Notes under the pieces: generated by a model
Databases searched by the model: none
The model's input: only the letters and a program-made list of their open reading frames with translations
What the model was told of the DNA's origin: nothing
Position numbers and translations under genes: made by a program
Part shown: positions 1-7,760 of the stretch, piece by piece
How positions within the stretch are numbered: position 1 is the stretch's first letter
How the letters are laid out: each line of letters starts with the position of its first letter
NCBI GenBank assembly: GCA_027067775.1
Contig: JAMOVK010000106.1
Location: forward strand, 1 to 32,230
DNA from: Deltaproteobacteria bacterium
Lineage (GTDB): Bacteria > Desulfobacterota > Dissulfuribacteria > Dissulfuribacterales > QOAL01
DNA length: 32,230 nt
Direction: 5' to 3'

Positions 1-121
1 AGTCTCGAGCCAAGACCATAATTATTAAAACAAAACATTTTAACAATGTATTACCTAGCGTACTTAATGAATTAGTTTAGGTCTATTAGATGTTGACCCC
101 TTTATAGGGGTAAAGAGTTTT

Positions 122-156
122 GAAAAAGAAAAAGGGGTGAAAGGGTCACCCCTTTT
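122..156 (-). terminator. Intrinsic terminator after flgM
   Basis: A perfect 10-bp inverted repeat (arms 130-139 and 147-156, 7-base loop) lies just past the flgM stop. Read on the minus strand it is followed by a T-rich run (complement of the A-run at 122-133), as expected of a Rho-independent terminator. A second small hairpin (arms 96-101 and 106-111, 4-base loop) lies further downstream. Nothing else is recognisable in 1-194. Confidence 0.75.
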
Positions 157-194
157 CCATGGGGAGGAGAGGAGGAGAAGACAGGTCTATATAG

Positions 195-509
195 TTATCC
201 TAGATCTTTTATAAGATCTTTTAGCATGGCATTTGCCACCTTTTCTGCATCGACCTGATAGGTGCCATTTTGAACTTGCTCCTTAATCATCTGAAGCTTT
301 TCTGCCCTCTGGGGTTCTTGGGTCTTTATAGTATCTGTTACCTTGTTAAGCAGCCTGGACTGTGAAGATAGCTCAACCGTATCTGTCTTGACCGCTGTCT
401 TTTGATTTGTCTTATTTACATCTTGCTGATTCTGCTGTTTATCCCCAACGGCCTGGGTATTAAGATATTTTTCTATCTGAAGTCCATGATTCTGATCACC
501 TATTTTCAT
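195..509 (-). CDS. flgM: Anti-sigma-28 factor FlgM
   Basis: FlgM binds and holds the flagellar sigma factor FliA (sigma-28) until the hook-basal body is finished. The protein is 104 residues, a normal length. The C-terminal half carries the family signature: a D-x-VELSSQS stretch, then a helix with EKLQMIKEQVQNGTY and a final helix VANAMLKDLI. The N-terminal half is polar, Gln/Asn-rich and probably disordered, as is typical. I chose the ATG at 509 because GGAG lies 7 bases upstream; the ATG at 515 is too close to that site. The start overlaps the upstream gene's stop by 14 bases, so the two are probably translationally coupled. Confidence 0.9.
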   Translation of the reverse strand: MKIGDQNHGLQIEKYLNTQAVGDKQQNQQDVNKTNQKTAVKTDTVELSSQSRLLNKVTDTIKTQEPQRAEKLQMIKEQVQNGTYQVDAEKVANAMLKDLIKDLG

Positions 510-930
510 TTTCATTCTCCGTAGCGTAATCGTTGTAAAAGCTTTCAAATATATTCTTCAAGTCTAAAAAGGACAACTCCTCTATCTTTTCACCTGAGTC
601 TTTATCTAAGATTTTGAACCTAAATCCAGCACTTTTGTTCTTTTGAGGAATTATGTCCACATTCTCCTTGAATTTTTGTCCTATTTTTTCAAATAATTGT
701 TCCTCAAAATCTTCTCTACCTCTAATCTGATGTTTCTTGGCCCTGCTTACAAGTCCGTTAGTTATTTCATGGATTAATTGTTTCTTTTTCGCTTCAGCAG
801 AGATGTCTATAGTATCGGGAGAGGTTGCCCTATCTCCTTTGGCAAGCTTCATCCGAGCAAGGCTTCTCCTTCCAAGCCGTTGACCATAAGCCTTTATCAC
901 ATGTTGGATATGGAAGGAGGAAACATTCAT
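496..930 (-). CDS. DVU0524-family FlgM-associated protein
   Basis: A 144-residue protein of the small family found beside flgM in Desulfovibrio and relatives (DVU0524 type); its biochemical function is unknown. Visible features are an N-terminal helix (IQHVIKAYGQRL), a basic LARMKL stretch, an ISAEAKKKQLIHEI segment that resembles the FlgM-type serine/helix start, and a charged C-terminus. The frame stays open upstream to 1173, but that part is AT-rich and unlike a protein. The ATG at 928-930 has an AGGACAGGTG ribosome site just before it, so I start there. It overlaps flgM by 14 bases. A role in flagellar-gene timing or in FlgM handling is inferred from position only. Confidence 0.75.
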   Translation of the reverse strand: MNVSSFHIQHVIKAYGQRLGRRSLARMKLAKGDRATSPDTIDISAEAKKKQLIHEITNGLVSRAKKHQIRGREDFEEQLFEKIGQKFKENVDIIPQKNKSAGFRFKILDKDSGEKIEELSFLDLKNIFESFYNDYATENENENR

Positions 931-1085
931 ATTACACCTGTCCTGACAATTTTTGTCTCTTTTTACCTTATTTCTTGGTTTATTAGTCGGATGTTTTTGG
1001 CAAAAACTTAAATTTTTGCTCAGTATTTTATGTGCAGAAAAAGCACAGATGATTAATATTGTCAGAAATCCAACAGTGGACATTT

Positions 1086-1091
1086 TATAAT
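1086..1091 (+). promoter_or_regulatory. Possible -10 box before the radical SAM operon
   Basis: A perfect TATAAT lies 55 bases before the ATG at 1146, in the 215-base divergent gap between the flagellar pair and the plus-strand operon. No good -35 sits at normal spacing, so this is weak evidence. The rest of the gap is AT-rich. I saw no convincing sigma-28 or sigma-54 promoter for the flagellar genes. Confidence 0.3.
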
Positions 1092-1145
1092 TAGGTATTT
1101 GGGACAAATAAAGACAAAAAATACAATAAGTAAAAAATATTAAAA

Positions 1146-2084
1146 ATGAAATATATTTTTGGACCTGTGCCATCTAGAAGGTTGGGCTTATCCTTAGGAG
1201 TAGATATTCTCCCTGCCAACGCATGCAAGATATGCAACATGAACTGTGTCTACTGCGAACTTGGTAAGGGACTGAAGACCTATCTCGAGGCACCCTCCCC
1301 TCCTTCATGGCAAAAGATAATATCTGAAATCAGGGAATATACATCTTCAAATACTCAAAGATTTGATTTTTTGACATTCACGGCCTCGGGAGAGCCGACA
1401 CTGCATCCCGATCTTGAAAAAATCATATCAGAAGCCAAAGATTTGACTTCCAAACCGATAACCGTTTTAACGAATTCTTCTAGGGTCGCCCAGCCTAATG
1501 TTAGACGGGCACTGAGGCTTGCAGATGTTGTTCTTCCATCTCTGGATACTGCCAACCAGACTACATTCCGGAAGATCAATAGGCCTCATCCGTCAATAAG
1601 GATTGCACAGATTATAGAGGGACTCGTTACTCTTAGAAAAGACATGCCTGGACAGATGTGGCTGGAAATACTCTTTGTAAGGGGCATAAATGACACACGA
1701 GAGGAGCTTTTGGCGTTAAAAAAGGCAATAGAGACCATCAAACCACACAAGATTCAGTTGAATACTGTAGCGCGTCCACCAGCAGAGAGCTGGGCGAGAC
1801 CTATAAGTTCCAAGGCCATGGAAGGCATCCGTTCTTTTTTGGGTGAAAAGGCTGAAGTGGTAATAGATTTTAAGGCCCAGATGGACAGGCCAGATGGCAT
1901 CATCCTTGAATCCGAACTGGTTGACACACTTAAAAGACGGCCTTTAAGCCAAAAAGATATTGAAGGTCTTTTTGGTAAATATAGTAAGACCTGGACACTG
2001 CTTAACTCGTTATTAAAAGAAGGAATCGTAAAGGAACAGACGATAATGGGAAAGCGTTTCTATTTTGCCCAAGCAAAAGGTTAA
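1146..2084 (+). CDS. Radical SAM protein, COG0731 type
   Basis: A 312-residue radical SAM enzyme related to the wyosine-synthase-like COG0731 group; the substrate is unknown. The N-terminus starts with FGPVPSRRLG, typical of the group. It is followed by Cys27 and the [4Fe-4S] triad Cys30-x3-Cys34-x2-Cys37. The SAM-binding region shows FTASGEPTLHPDL around residues 78-90. The last 60 residues (SQKDIEGLFGKYSKTWTLL then LKEGIVKEQ) look like a winged-helix domain, so it may also bind nucleic acid. There is no clear Shine-Dalgarno. It heads a plus-strand operon, with the thioesterase start only 6 bases after its stop. The family is certain; the reaction is not. Confidence 0.85.
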   Translation: MKYIFGPVPSRRLGLSLGVDILPANACKICNMNCVYCELGKGLKTYLEAPSPPSWQKIISEIREYTSSNTQRFDFLTFTASGEPTLHPDLEKIISEAKDLTSKPITVLTNSSRVAQPNVRRALRLADVVLPSLDTANQTTFRKINRPHPSIRIAQIIEGLVTLRKDMPGQMWLEILFVRGINDTREELLALKKAIETIKPHKIQLNTVARPPAESWARPISSKAMEGIRSFLGEKAEVVIDFKAQMDRPDGIILESELVDTLKRRPLSQKDIEGLFGKYSKTWTLLNSLLKEGIVKEQTIMGKRFYFAQAKG

Positions 2085-2090
2085 AAAATC

Positions 2091-2570
2091 ATGTCACTTA
2101 TTCCAAAAGGCAAACCGGTTTCTGCCTCAAAAATTGTACTGACTCAAGTCATGTTGCCAGAAGACACGAATTCGGCTGGGAACGTACACGGCGGGACCAT
2201 AATGAAACTAGCAGATAACGCAGCCTTTGTTGTGGCAAGTAGACACTGCCGGTCAAATGTGGTGACTGCATCGGTGGATCGCATTGATTTTCTTGCTCCT
2301 GTATATATTGGCGATCTGTTAATTCTTAATGCCAGGCTAAATTGGACTGGTCGGGCCTCCATGGAAATAGGGATAAAGGTGGAAGCTGAAGACCTTTTCT
2401 CCGGAAACACAAGGCATGTGGCCACTGCCCTACTCACCTTTGTTGCTCTTGATGAAAAAGGACGTCCTAAACCAGTACCTCCGTTGATCCTTGAAACAGA
2501 AGAAGACAGAAAGATATTTCTAAAGGCTGCTGAAAGGGCCCAGATAAGAAAGGATACCAGAAAAAAATAA
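2091..2570 (+). CDS. Acyl-CoA thioesterase, hot-dog fold
   Basis: A 159-residue single hot-dog domain protein that should hydrolyse acyl-CoA thioesters to free acid and CoA in the cytoplasm (YciA/BACH group). The signature NSAGNVHGGTIMKLADNAA contains the conserved Asn/His and the catalytic acidic residue of this group. It is followed by TASVDRIDFLAPVYIGD, the usual second strand motif. The C-terminus ends in the KPVPPL motif common to these enzymes plus a basic helix. It sits between the radical SAM gene (6-base gap) and RNase G (4-base gap). Chain-length preference cannot be read from sequence. Confidence 0.9.
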   Translation: MSLIPKGKPVSASKIVLTQVMLPEDTNSAGNVHGGTIMKLADNAAFVVASRHCRSNVVTASVDRIDFLAPVYIGDLLILNARLNWTGRASMEIGIKVEAEDLFSGNTRHVATALLTFVALDEKGRPKPVPPLILETEEDRKIFLKAAERAQIRKDTRKK

Positions 2571-2574
2571 AAAT

Positions 2575-4092
2575 ATGGCTGGAAAAAGAAAAAAGAGTAC
2601 AAAAAAAGCAAAAAATAGCAAAATATTGATTAATGCCCTGGCTCCGGAAGAATGTAGAGTAGCCCTTATTGAAAACGGTCGACTGGAGGCCTTTGAGCTT
2701 GAAGGAAGGGGATACGAAACCACCAAGGGGAACATTTATAAAGGGAAGATAGTAAACGTGGAAACCAGCCTTCAGGCTGTGTTTGTTGATATTGGGCTGA
2801 ACAGAAACGGCTACCTGCCATTTGAGGAGATACATCCTGACTATTATGGTTATGCAGAAGATAAAAACAAGATAGCCAAGCTTCTCAAAAAAGGGCAAGA
2901 TATCTTGGTTCAGGTGGTCAAAGAAGAAACACCGTTAAAAGGTGCCTACGTTACCACCTATCTGTCACTGCCTGGTAGATTTTTGGTACTGATGCCAGGT
3001 AATCCCCATGTGGGGGTGTCCCGGAAGATAGAGGATGAAAAGGAAAGGCAGCGGCTTAAGAAGATACTTAAACAGATCAAGCTTCCAGACGGCGTTGGCA
3101 TAATTGCCAGGACTGCTGCCTATAGGGCTACAAAGGCAGAAATACAAAAAGATCTCAGGTATCTGACCAGACTGTGGAACAGTCTAAAAAAATCAGCCAA
3201 ATCAGCACCCAGTCCCTCTCTTCTTTACCGAGACAGGGAGTTGACCACAAGATTTCTTCGTGATTACTTGGCCAGTGATGTCTCGGAAATAATCGTCGAT
3301 CACAAGGATACCTTTGACAAGATACGGGGTTTTTTGAAGATTATTGCTCCAAGGCAGGTTTCTACCCTTACCCTTTACCAAGACGAACGTCCACTATTTG
3401 AAAGATACGGGATAGAAAATCAGATAGAGCAGGTTTTTCAGCCCAGGGTCGATCTTCCCTCAGGTGGTTATATTATTATTGAACCAACAGAGGCCATGGT
3501 TTCAATAGACGTGAATTCGGGAAAAAACATTAAGGAAAAAGACCTGGAAGACACGGCATTGGCCACAAATCTTGAAGCAGCAGAAGAGATAGCTCGCCAA
3601 TTGAGACTAAGGGATCTTGGCGGCATAATAGTAATTGACTTTATTGACATGAAGGGCAAGGCCAACCGCAGTCTTGTGGAAAAACGCCTTAGGCAGAGCC
3701 TAAAAAAAGATAAGGCCAAAACGGAAGTAGCACGGATATCAAGATTTGGACTGCTACAACTGGTCCGACAAAAACTCAAGAGCCCATTAAAGACCTTAAG
3801 CTATATAAAGTGTCCTTACTGTAAGGGGGCGGGATTGATCAAGTCGGTGGAATCCCTGGCCGTCTTATATCTCAGGTTAATGGGAAGCAAACTTTCATCA
3901 AGGCAAGCCTCACAGGAAGAGCACCAGCGACTCGTGCTAGAGGTTCCTCCTCCAGTGTCTTCTTATCTGTTAAACAAGAAAAGGGCTGAACTGCTAAAAC
4001 TTGAGGAAGGCTATCAGATTAGCATACAGATAGAGCCAAAGGATCGGCTGGCAGCAGAAGAATTTTATCTATACTTGGCAAAGGAACAGTGA
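2575..4092 (+). CDS. rng: Ribonuclease G (Rne/Rng family)
   Basis: A 505-residue RNase E/G-family endonuclease that cuts single-stranded AU-rich RNA and matures rRNA 5' ends. The order is a basic N-terminus, an embedded S1 RNA-binding domain (about residues 45-130), a 5'-sensor/RNase H-like region, then the DNase I-like catalytic centre with Asp312 (SIDVNSGKN) and Asp355 (VIDFIDM), the Mg-binding aspartates. The Zn-link is present as Cys413-PY-Cys416, so it should form dimers. The length matches RNase G and lacks the long C-terminal scaffold of RNase E. The N-terminal 20 residues are unusually Lys-rich. It is cotranscribed with its neighbours (4-base gaps on each side). Confidence 0.95.
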   Translation: MAGKRKKSTKKAKNSKILINALAPEECRVALIENGRLEAFELEGRGYETTKGNIYKGKIVNVETSLQAVFVDIGLNRNGYLPFEEIHPDYYGYAEDKNKIAKLLKKGQDILVQVVKEETPLKGAYVTTYLSLPGRFLVLMPGNPHVGVSRKIEDEKERQRLKKILKQIKLPDGVGIIARTAAYRATKAEIQKDLRYLTRLWNSLKKSAKSAPSPSLLYRDRELTTRFLRDYLASDVSEIIVDHKDTFDKIRGFLKIIAPRQVSTLTLYQDERPLFERYGIENQIEQVFQPRVDLPSGGYIIIEPTEAMVSIDVNSGKNIKEKDLEDTALATNLEAAEEIARQLRLRDLGGIIVIDFIDMKGKANRSLVEKRLRQSLKKDKAKTEVARISRFGLLQLVRQKLKSPLKTLSYIKCPYCKGAGLIKSVESLAVLYLRLMGSKLSSRQASQEEHQRLVLEVPPPVSSYLLNKKRAELLKLEEGYQISIQIEPKDRLAAEEFYLYLAKEQ

Positions 4093-4096
4093 AACA

Positions 4097-5224
4097 ATGA
4101 AACAGTTACTTCAAGATGTACCAGAATATATCAAAAGTCTCGTGCCCTACCCTCCTGGAAAACCAAAAGATGAACTGGAAAGAGAATATGGCATCAAGGA
4201 TTCGATAAAACTTGCCTCTAATGAAAACGATCTTGGACCATCCCCGAGTGCTGTTGAAAAGATAAAGGGAATTTTAAAAGAATTACACAGGTATCCTGAT
4301 GGCAGCAGTTATTATCTTAAGAAGGAACTTGCCAACAGGTACGATGTCCGCCCATCCAATCTTGTCCTTGGAAATGGATCCAACGAACTCATAGACTTTC
4401 TATGCAGAATATTTATTAGAGAAGGCAGAAATGCCATCAGCAGCAGACCCAGCTTTCTAGTTTACAGTAAAATGGTCCAGATTACAGGTGGTAAAAACAG
4501 GGTGATCCCGTTAAAGAATGCAACCCATGATCTGGCTGCCATTGCTGATGCAGTAGACGATAAGACCCGTCTGATTTTTCTTGATAATCCCAACAATCCT
4601 ATGGGGACTGTAATTTCTTATGGTGATCTCGAGCACTTTCTTTCATGTTTGCCTAATCATCTAATTGTGGTATTAGATGAGGCCTATGGAGAATTTGTCA
4701 AACCGGGTACGGATTGGGCTGAAGGAATCTCGTTTTTTAGAAAATACAAAAATATCGTGATTTTGAGAACCTTTTCAAAGGCCTATGGTCTTGCAGGGCT
4801 CAGGATCGGCTATGGTATCATGGATGATGCAATTGCCGCACTTTGTGACCGGGTCAGACAACCTTTTAATGTTAATCTTCCTGCTCAAGAAGGGGCACTT
4901 GCTGCCCTAAAAGATGACCGGCATCTGCGCTTGACTCTTGAAAATACGTGGGAACAAATGATAGAGCTTTCAAATAAAATTCGGGAACTTGGATGCATTC
5001 CCTTTGAAAGCAACACGAACTTCATGCTTGTTGATACCCATAGACAGGCCAAGGTCCTTTTTGAGGCAATGTTGAAAAAGGGAATAATAATCAGGTCTAT
5101 GGACTCTTATGGATTTCCCACATATATCAGGGTCACTATTGGAACACCGGAAGAAAACCAACGGTTTATCAAGGCCTTTTCTGAGGTAATTAAGGAAATA
5201 CCAAAAAATAAAGGGAGGGATTAA
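4097..5224 (+). CDS. hisC: Histidinol-phosphate aminotransferase
   Basis: A 375-residue PLP-dependent class I/II aminotransferase that converts imidazole-acetol phosphate to histidinol phosphate. Family features are LASNEN near residue 40, the GNGSNELID loop, LDNPNNPMG at about 163-170, LDEAYGEF around 193-200, and the PLP Schiff-base lysine Lys228 in RTFSKAYGLAGLRIGY. It stands away from other his genes, next to rng and DUF134. HisC paralogues also act on aromatic substrates, so exact specificity is not proven. The stop overlaps the DUF134 start by one base (TAATG), which implies coupled translation. Confidence 0.93.
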   Translation: MKQLLQDVPEYIKSLVPYPPGKPKDELEREYGIKDSIKLASNENDLGPSPSAVEKIKGILKELHRYPDGSSYYLKKELANRYDVRPSNLVLGNGSNELIDFLCRIFIREGRNAISSRPSFLVYSKMVQITGGKNRVIPLKNATHDLAAIADAVDDKTRLIFLDNPNNPMGTVISYGDLEHFLSCLPNHLIVVLDEAYGEFVKPGTDWAEGISFFRKYKNIVILRTFSKAYGLAGLRIGYGIMDDAIAALCDRVRQPFNVNLPAQEGALAALKDDRHLRLTLENTWEQMIELSNKIRELGCIPFESNTNFMLVDTHRQAKVLFEAMLKKGIIIRSMDSYGFPTYIRVTIGTPEENQRFIKAFSEVIKEIPKNKGRD

Positions 5225-5541
5225 TGGCTCGTCCACCAAAATGCAGACTTGTTGGAAGGAAACCGTCTGTTACGTACTTCAAGCCTAGAGGCATTCCTCT
5301 TAGAGACCTTGAGGAGGTCACTTTGACAGTGGAAGGACTCGAGGCACTGAGATTAAGTGAAATAGAAGGGCTTGACCAGGATTCTGCAGCAGAAAGGATG
5401 GGAATATCAAGGCAGACATTTGGACGTATTCTGGCTCAGGCGAGAAAAACTGTCGCACGGGCAGTGGTTGAAGGACTAGGGCTTAGAATAGAAGGCGGTA
5501 ACTATAAACTGGTATCTCATCATCCCCAAGATACGATCTGA
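5224..5541 (+). CDS. DUF134 (UPF0251) HTH protein
   Basis: A 105-residue DUF134-family protein with a strong AAAGGGAGGG ribosome site. It begins with the family motif MARPPKCR and a KPRGIPL turn. A sigma-like helix-turn-helix follows: LTVEGLEALRLSEIEGLDQDSAAERMGISRQTFGRILAQAR, shown here only as the span of residues 37-77. The family is widespread in anaerobes and is presumed to be a DNA-binding regulator; its target is unknown. It overlaps hisC and the macro gene by one base at each end, so the three are translationally coupled. Confidence 0.88.
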   Translation: MARPPKCRLVGRKPSVTYFKPRGIPLRDLEEVTLTVEGLEALRLSEIEGLDQDSAAERMGISRQTFGRILAQARKTVARAVVEGLGLRIEGGNYKLVSHHPQDTI

Positions 5542-5975
5542 TGGAAACGATTTCTTGCTATGGAAACACAAGGATTGTAATAAAAACCGGCGATATAACC
5601 AAGGAAAAAGTGGAAGCAATAGTCAATGCTGCCAACAGTCGCCTTCTTGGTGGTGGTGGTGGGACGGTTGGTCCTGTCTGGCAAGGCGGAGTCAAAAACG
5701 AAGACAAGATACTCGAACGATCTTTTTTAAACAGCCTTCAGCGCGCACTTGAAAAGAGAGTCAAGACCATAGCCTTTCCTGCTGTCAGTACAGGTGCCTA
5801 TGGATTTCCTGTAGATCAAGCAGCACGAATAAGTGTATGCGCTATAAAGAAATTTCTCAACACACATCCTGACTCATTTCAAGAGATTAGGATGGTACTT
5901 TTTGGTGAAAACATATACAAACACTTTGAAAAGGCTATAAAGAATTGCTTTCAGAACCTATCCTCTATTTCTTGA
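5541..5975 (+). CDS. Macro-domain protein with deleted catalytic loop
   Basis: A 144-residue protein that is clearly a macro domain (ADP-ribose binding/deacetylation, YmdB/MacroD-like). Conserved parts are GDITKEKVEAIVNAANSRLLGGGG, then TVGPVWQGG, FPAVSTGAYGFP and a normal C-terminus. The segment that usually joins GGGG to TVGPVW is missing. It starts with VDGAIH, carries the catalytic Asp, and is about 46 residues long relative to YmdB. The frame is intact across the join, which falls in a run of GGT codons near 5650-5665. The fold core strand and helix that are lost make deacetylase activity unlikely. This is either a real in-frame deletion in a decaying gene or an assembly collapse. It overlaps the DUF134 gene by one base. 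Confidence 0.85.
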   Translation: METISCYGNTRIVIKTGDITKEKVEAIVNAANSRLLGGGGGTVGPVWQGGVKNEDKILERSFLNSLQRALEKRVKTIAFPAVSTGAYGFPVDQAARISVCAIKKFLNTHPDSFQEIRMVLFGENIYKHFEKAIKNCFQNLSSIS

Positions 5976-5994
5976 TTATTAATCATTAATAATC
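5974..5994. repeat. Perfect 21-bp AT-rich palindrome
   Basis: GATTATTAAT and its exact reverse complement are separated by a single C and overlap the macro-gene stop. There is no T-run, so it is not a classic intrinsic terminator. It could be an operator for the downstream promoter or a weak transcript-end hairpin. Confidence 0.6.
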
Positions 5995-6094
5995 GTCCTA
6001 TATTTTCCTGTATTTTATTATTTAAGCTTTGGTAACCTAATGCTCAATTTGTGAATTAATTATTTTTAAATAATTTTAAAAAAAATAATTTATC

Positions 6095-6123
6095 TTGACT
6101 TAAATTTGGGCCATGCTTAAATA
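6095..6123 (+). promoter_or_regulatory. Sigma-70 promoter of the LTxxQ triplet
   Basis: TTGACT, a 17-base spacer, then TAAATA lie 45 bases before the first start codon. A very AT-rich stretch directly upstream (6059-6091) could act as an UP element. This suggests strong transcription of the three secreted-protein genes, separate from the upstream operon. Confidence 0.6.
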
Positions 6124-6140
6124 ATTTAATAAAGAGAGAA

Positions 6141-6156
6141 TTTCCGTTACGGGAAA
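6141..6156 (+). promoter_or_regulatory. Leader hairpin next to the ribosome site
   Basis: TTTCCG and CGGGAAA form a short imperfect hairpin directly before the AAAGGAGG ribosome site of the GTG at 6168. Its place between promoter and Shine-Dalgarno suggests transcript protection or translation control; this is inference. Confidence 0.35.
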
Positions 6157-6167
6157 AGGAGGACAAC

Positions 6168-6644
6168 GTGAAAAAGATAGCCTTGATTACAACCTTTTCG
6201 TTATTAATTGTTTGGTCAGTCTGTGTCATTAAAGTAGCAGCCCAGGAAGAAGTAAATGATGTGTGTTTCAAAGCAGAATGTTGGAAAGAAGAAGGCCTTA
6301 CAAGGCTTGCATCAACTGGCTGTCCCACACCTACCCTTTTTATAAAAACTGCACTGCGTGAACTCAGTTCTTACGTAAAAGCAGCCGATGCCCTTGGCCT
6401 GACTGATACGCAAAAAGCCCAAGTACAAAAGATTTACGAACATGCCAACATGTTGGTAATTAAGGCCCAGGGCCAGTTACAGAGTATCACCAAGCTCTTA
6501 GCCAGGGAGATGGTTAAGGATGTACCAAACAAACAGAAAATCAAGGGGTTTGTAGACGAAATAGAAGACGTTTGCTGGAATACAATCTCCGCTCTGGCAA
6601 AGGATATACACGAAGCACGTGCTTTAATCAATAAGAAGAAATAA
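6168..6644 (+). CDS. Secreted LTxxQ (Spy/CpxP-like) protein, paralogue 1
   Basis: A 158-residue exported protein of unknown function. A signal peptide spans residues 1 to about 25 (KK, a hydrophobic core, then VAA). The mature part is helical with one LTxxQ motif (LTDTQ, 78-82), as in the Spy/CpxP/ZraP periplasmic chaperone and metal-stress group. Cysteines are at 33, 38 (in CW), 52 (in GCPTP) and 136. The last three line up with the two downstream paralogues. It stops before the position of the second LTxxQ seen in them. The start is a GTG with an excellent AAAGGAGG site. A periplasmic envelope-stress or metal/redox role is inferred from the family and the cysteines. Confidence 0.75.
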   Translation: MKKIALITTFSLLIVWSVCVIKVAAQEEVNDVCFKAECWKEEGLTRLASTGCPTPTLFIKTALRELSSYVKAADALGLTDTQKAQVQKIYEHANMLVIKAQGQLQSITKLLAREMVKDVPNKQKIKGFVDEIEDVCWNTISALAKDIHEARALINKKK

Positions 6645-6679
6645 AACAAAAATTTAGAATGATAACAAAGGAGAGGGCC

Positions 6680-7195
6680 ATGATACGTTCACTAATGATT
6701 GCTTTTTCGGTTGCTACAACAATTGTAATAGGTGGAGCATTTGTCAATGCATCACCAATACCGCAGAAGAAGGTGAAATGTCTTGCAGGAATGTGCTGGC
6801 GCAATCTTGACATGAAAAAGATAGAAGAACAGGGTTGCCCCGCCCCTATGATCATCATTAACAATATCTTGCGTGAAATGAACGGATATCTGGCAGCAGA
6901 CAAGTTTTTAAATCTGACACCAGAACAAAAGAAAGAGCTAAGGATGCTCAGGCATCGTTGCCACAGAAAGATTATCAAAGGCAAGTCGCTCTTAAATCTA
7001 CTATCCATAAACCTCTTGGATAATATGGCAACCGACAAATTCGAATTGTCTGAGGTCGAAGATCTGGTCTCCCAGCTTAGAAAGGCATGCTCCCAACTGG
7101 TCTTTGGTGTTATTCAAGACGCCATTGATGCCAGGATGATACTAACTCCTGAGCAGCGGAAAAAGGCAAGGGATTTTGTTGGGCCTACCCAATAA
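6680..7195 (+). CDS. Secreted LTxxQ (Spy/CpxP-like) protein, paralogue 2
   Basis: A 171-residue exported protein with two LTPEQ motifs (79-83 and 155-159), the hallmark arrangement of the Spy/CpxP family. The signal peptide (residues 1 to about 24, ending VNA) is followed by Cys34, Cys39 (CW), Cys53 (GCPAP), Cys94 and Cys137. The CW-to-GCP spacing (14) and GCP-to-distal-Cys spacing (84) are identical to paralogue 1. The ATG at 6680 is chosen over 6659 because AAGGAGAGG lies just before it. It starts 35 bases after paralogue 1 and overlaps paralogue 3. Function is unknown; a periplasmic chaperone or metal-sensing role is the family-based guess. Confidence 0.78.
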   Translation: MIRSLMIAFSVATTIVIGGAFVNASPIPQKKVKCLAGMCWRNLDMKKIEEQGCPAPMIIINNILREMNGYLAADKFLNLTPEQKKELRMLRHRCHRKIIKGKSLLNLLSINLLDNMATDKFELSEVEDLVSQLRKACSQLVFGVIQDAIDARMILTPEQRKKARDFVGPTQ

Positions 7196-7760
7196 CAACA
7201 ATTTTTTAATAGCAGGCAGCCTCGTAGTAATTGCGTTGTTTGTTACATGGAGTTCAGGAAACTCCTGGGCAGAACAGCAGGATTTTAAAAATATAGCAGA
7301 AAAAAGCCTTATACATCTATGTTGGCATGACTATTCTGTATCAAAAATAAAAAACTGTTCTGCCCTTGACCTGCTTTCTAAATCGTCGATTTGCGAAATC
7401 GAGGCCATACGTAGTTTTTCCTCTGAATTAAAGCTCAACCCGGATCAACAGAAGGCCATATCAAAAATATACAGAAAATATAGACGTAATCTAAGCTATT
7501 ATAAATCAAAAATGGGGCTCATTATTTCGGATTTGAGCGATAACATCTCAAATGAAAAGTTTGATATAAACTCTGTTACAACAGAGATATCAGAATTAAA
7601 AGATTTCTGTTCAAAGCTCCAACTGCTTGCCCTAACCACTGTAATATCCTTTAGGCAAATCCTTACCAGGGAACAAAGACAGAAGCTGCGAACTATTCCA
7701 TTTCCGGAAAAATATATAAAAAAGAATCAGCAAATCTTAATAGTTCCGTGTGGAGAATAA
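7176..7760 (+). CDS. Secreted LTxxQ (Spy/CpxP-like) protein, paralogue 3
   Basis: A 194-residue exported protein, the most diverged of the tandem three. An Asn-rich N-terminus leads into a signal peptide ending near SWA (residue 32). The two family motifs are LNPDQ (87-91) and LTREQ (163-167), 76 residues apart exactly as in paralogue 2. Cysteines are at 49 (CW), 61, 73, 145 and 192; the 61-to-145 distance is again 84. The start is a TTG 20 bases inside the preceding gene, with a purine-rich AAGGCAAGGGA just before it, which implies coupling. It has an extra 20-residue tail ending PCGE. The start codon is the least certain part. Confidence 0.72.
   Translation: MLGLPNNNNFLIAGSLVVIALFVTWSSGNSWAEQQDFKNIAEKSLIHLCWHDYSVSKIKNCSALDLLSKSSICEIEAIRSFSSELKLNPDQQKAISKIYRKYRRNLSYYKSKMGLIISDLSDNISNEKFDINSVTTEISELKDFCSKLQLLALTTVISFRQILTREQRQKLRTIPFPEKYIKKNQQILIVPCGE

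Noticed and set aside
931-1173. N-terminal extension of the DVU0524-like gene to an ATG at 1173
   Set aside because: The added part reads as AT-rich, Phe/Ile/Cys-rich noise, and the ATG at 930 has a clear ribosome site.
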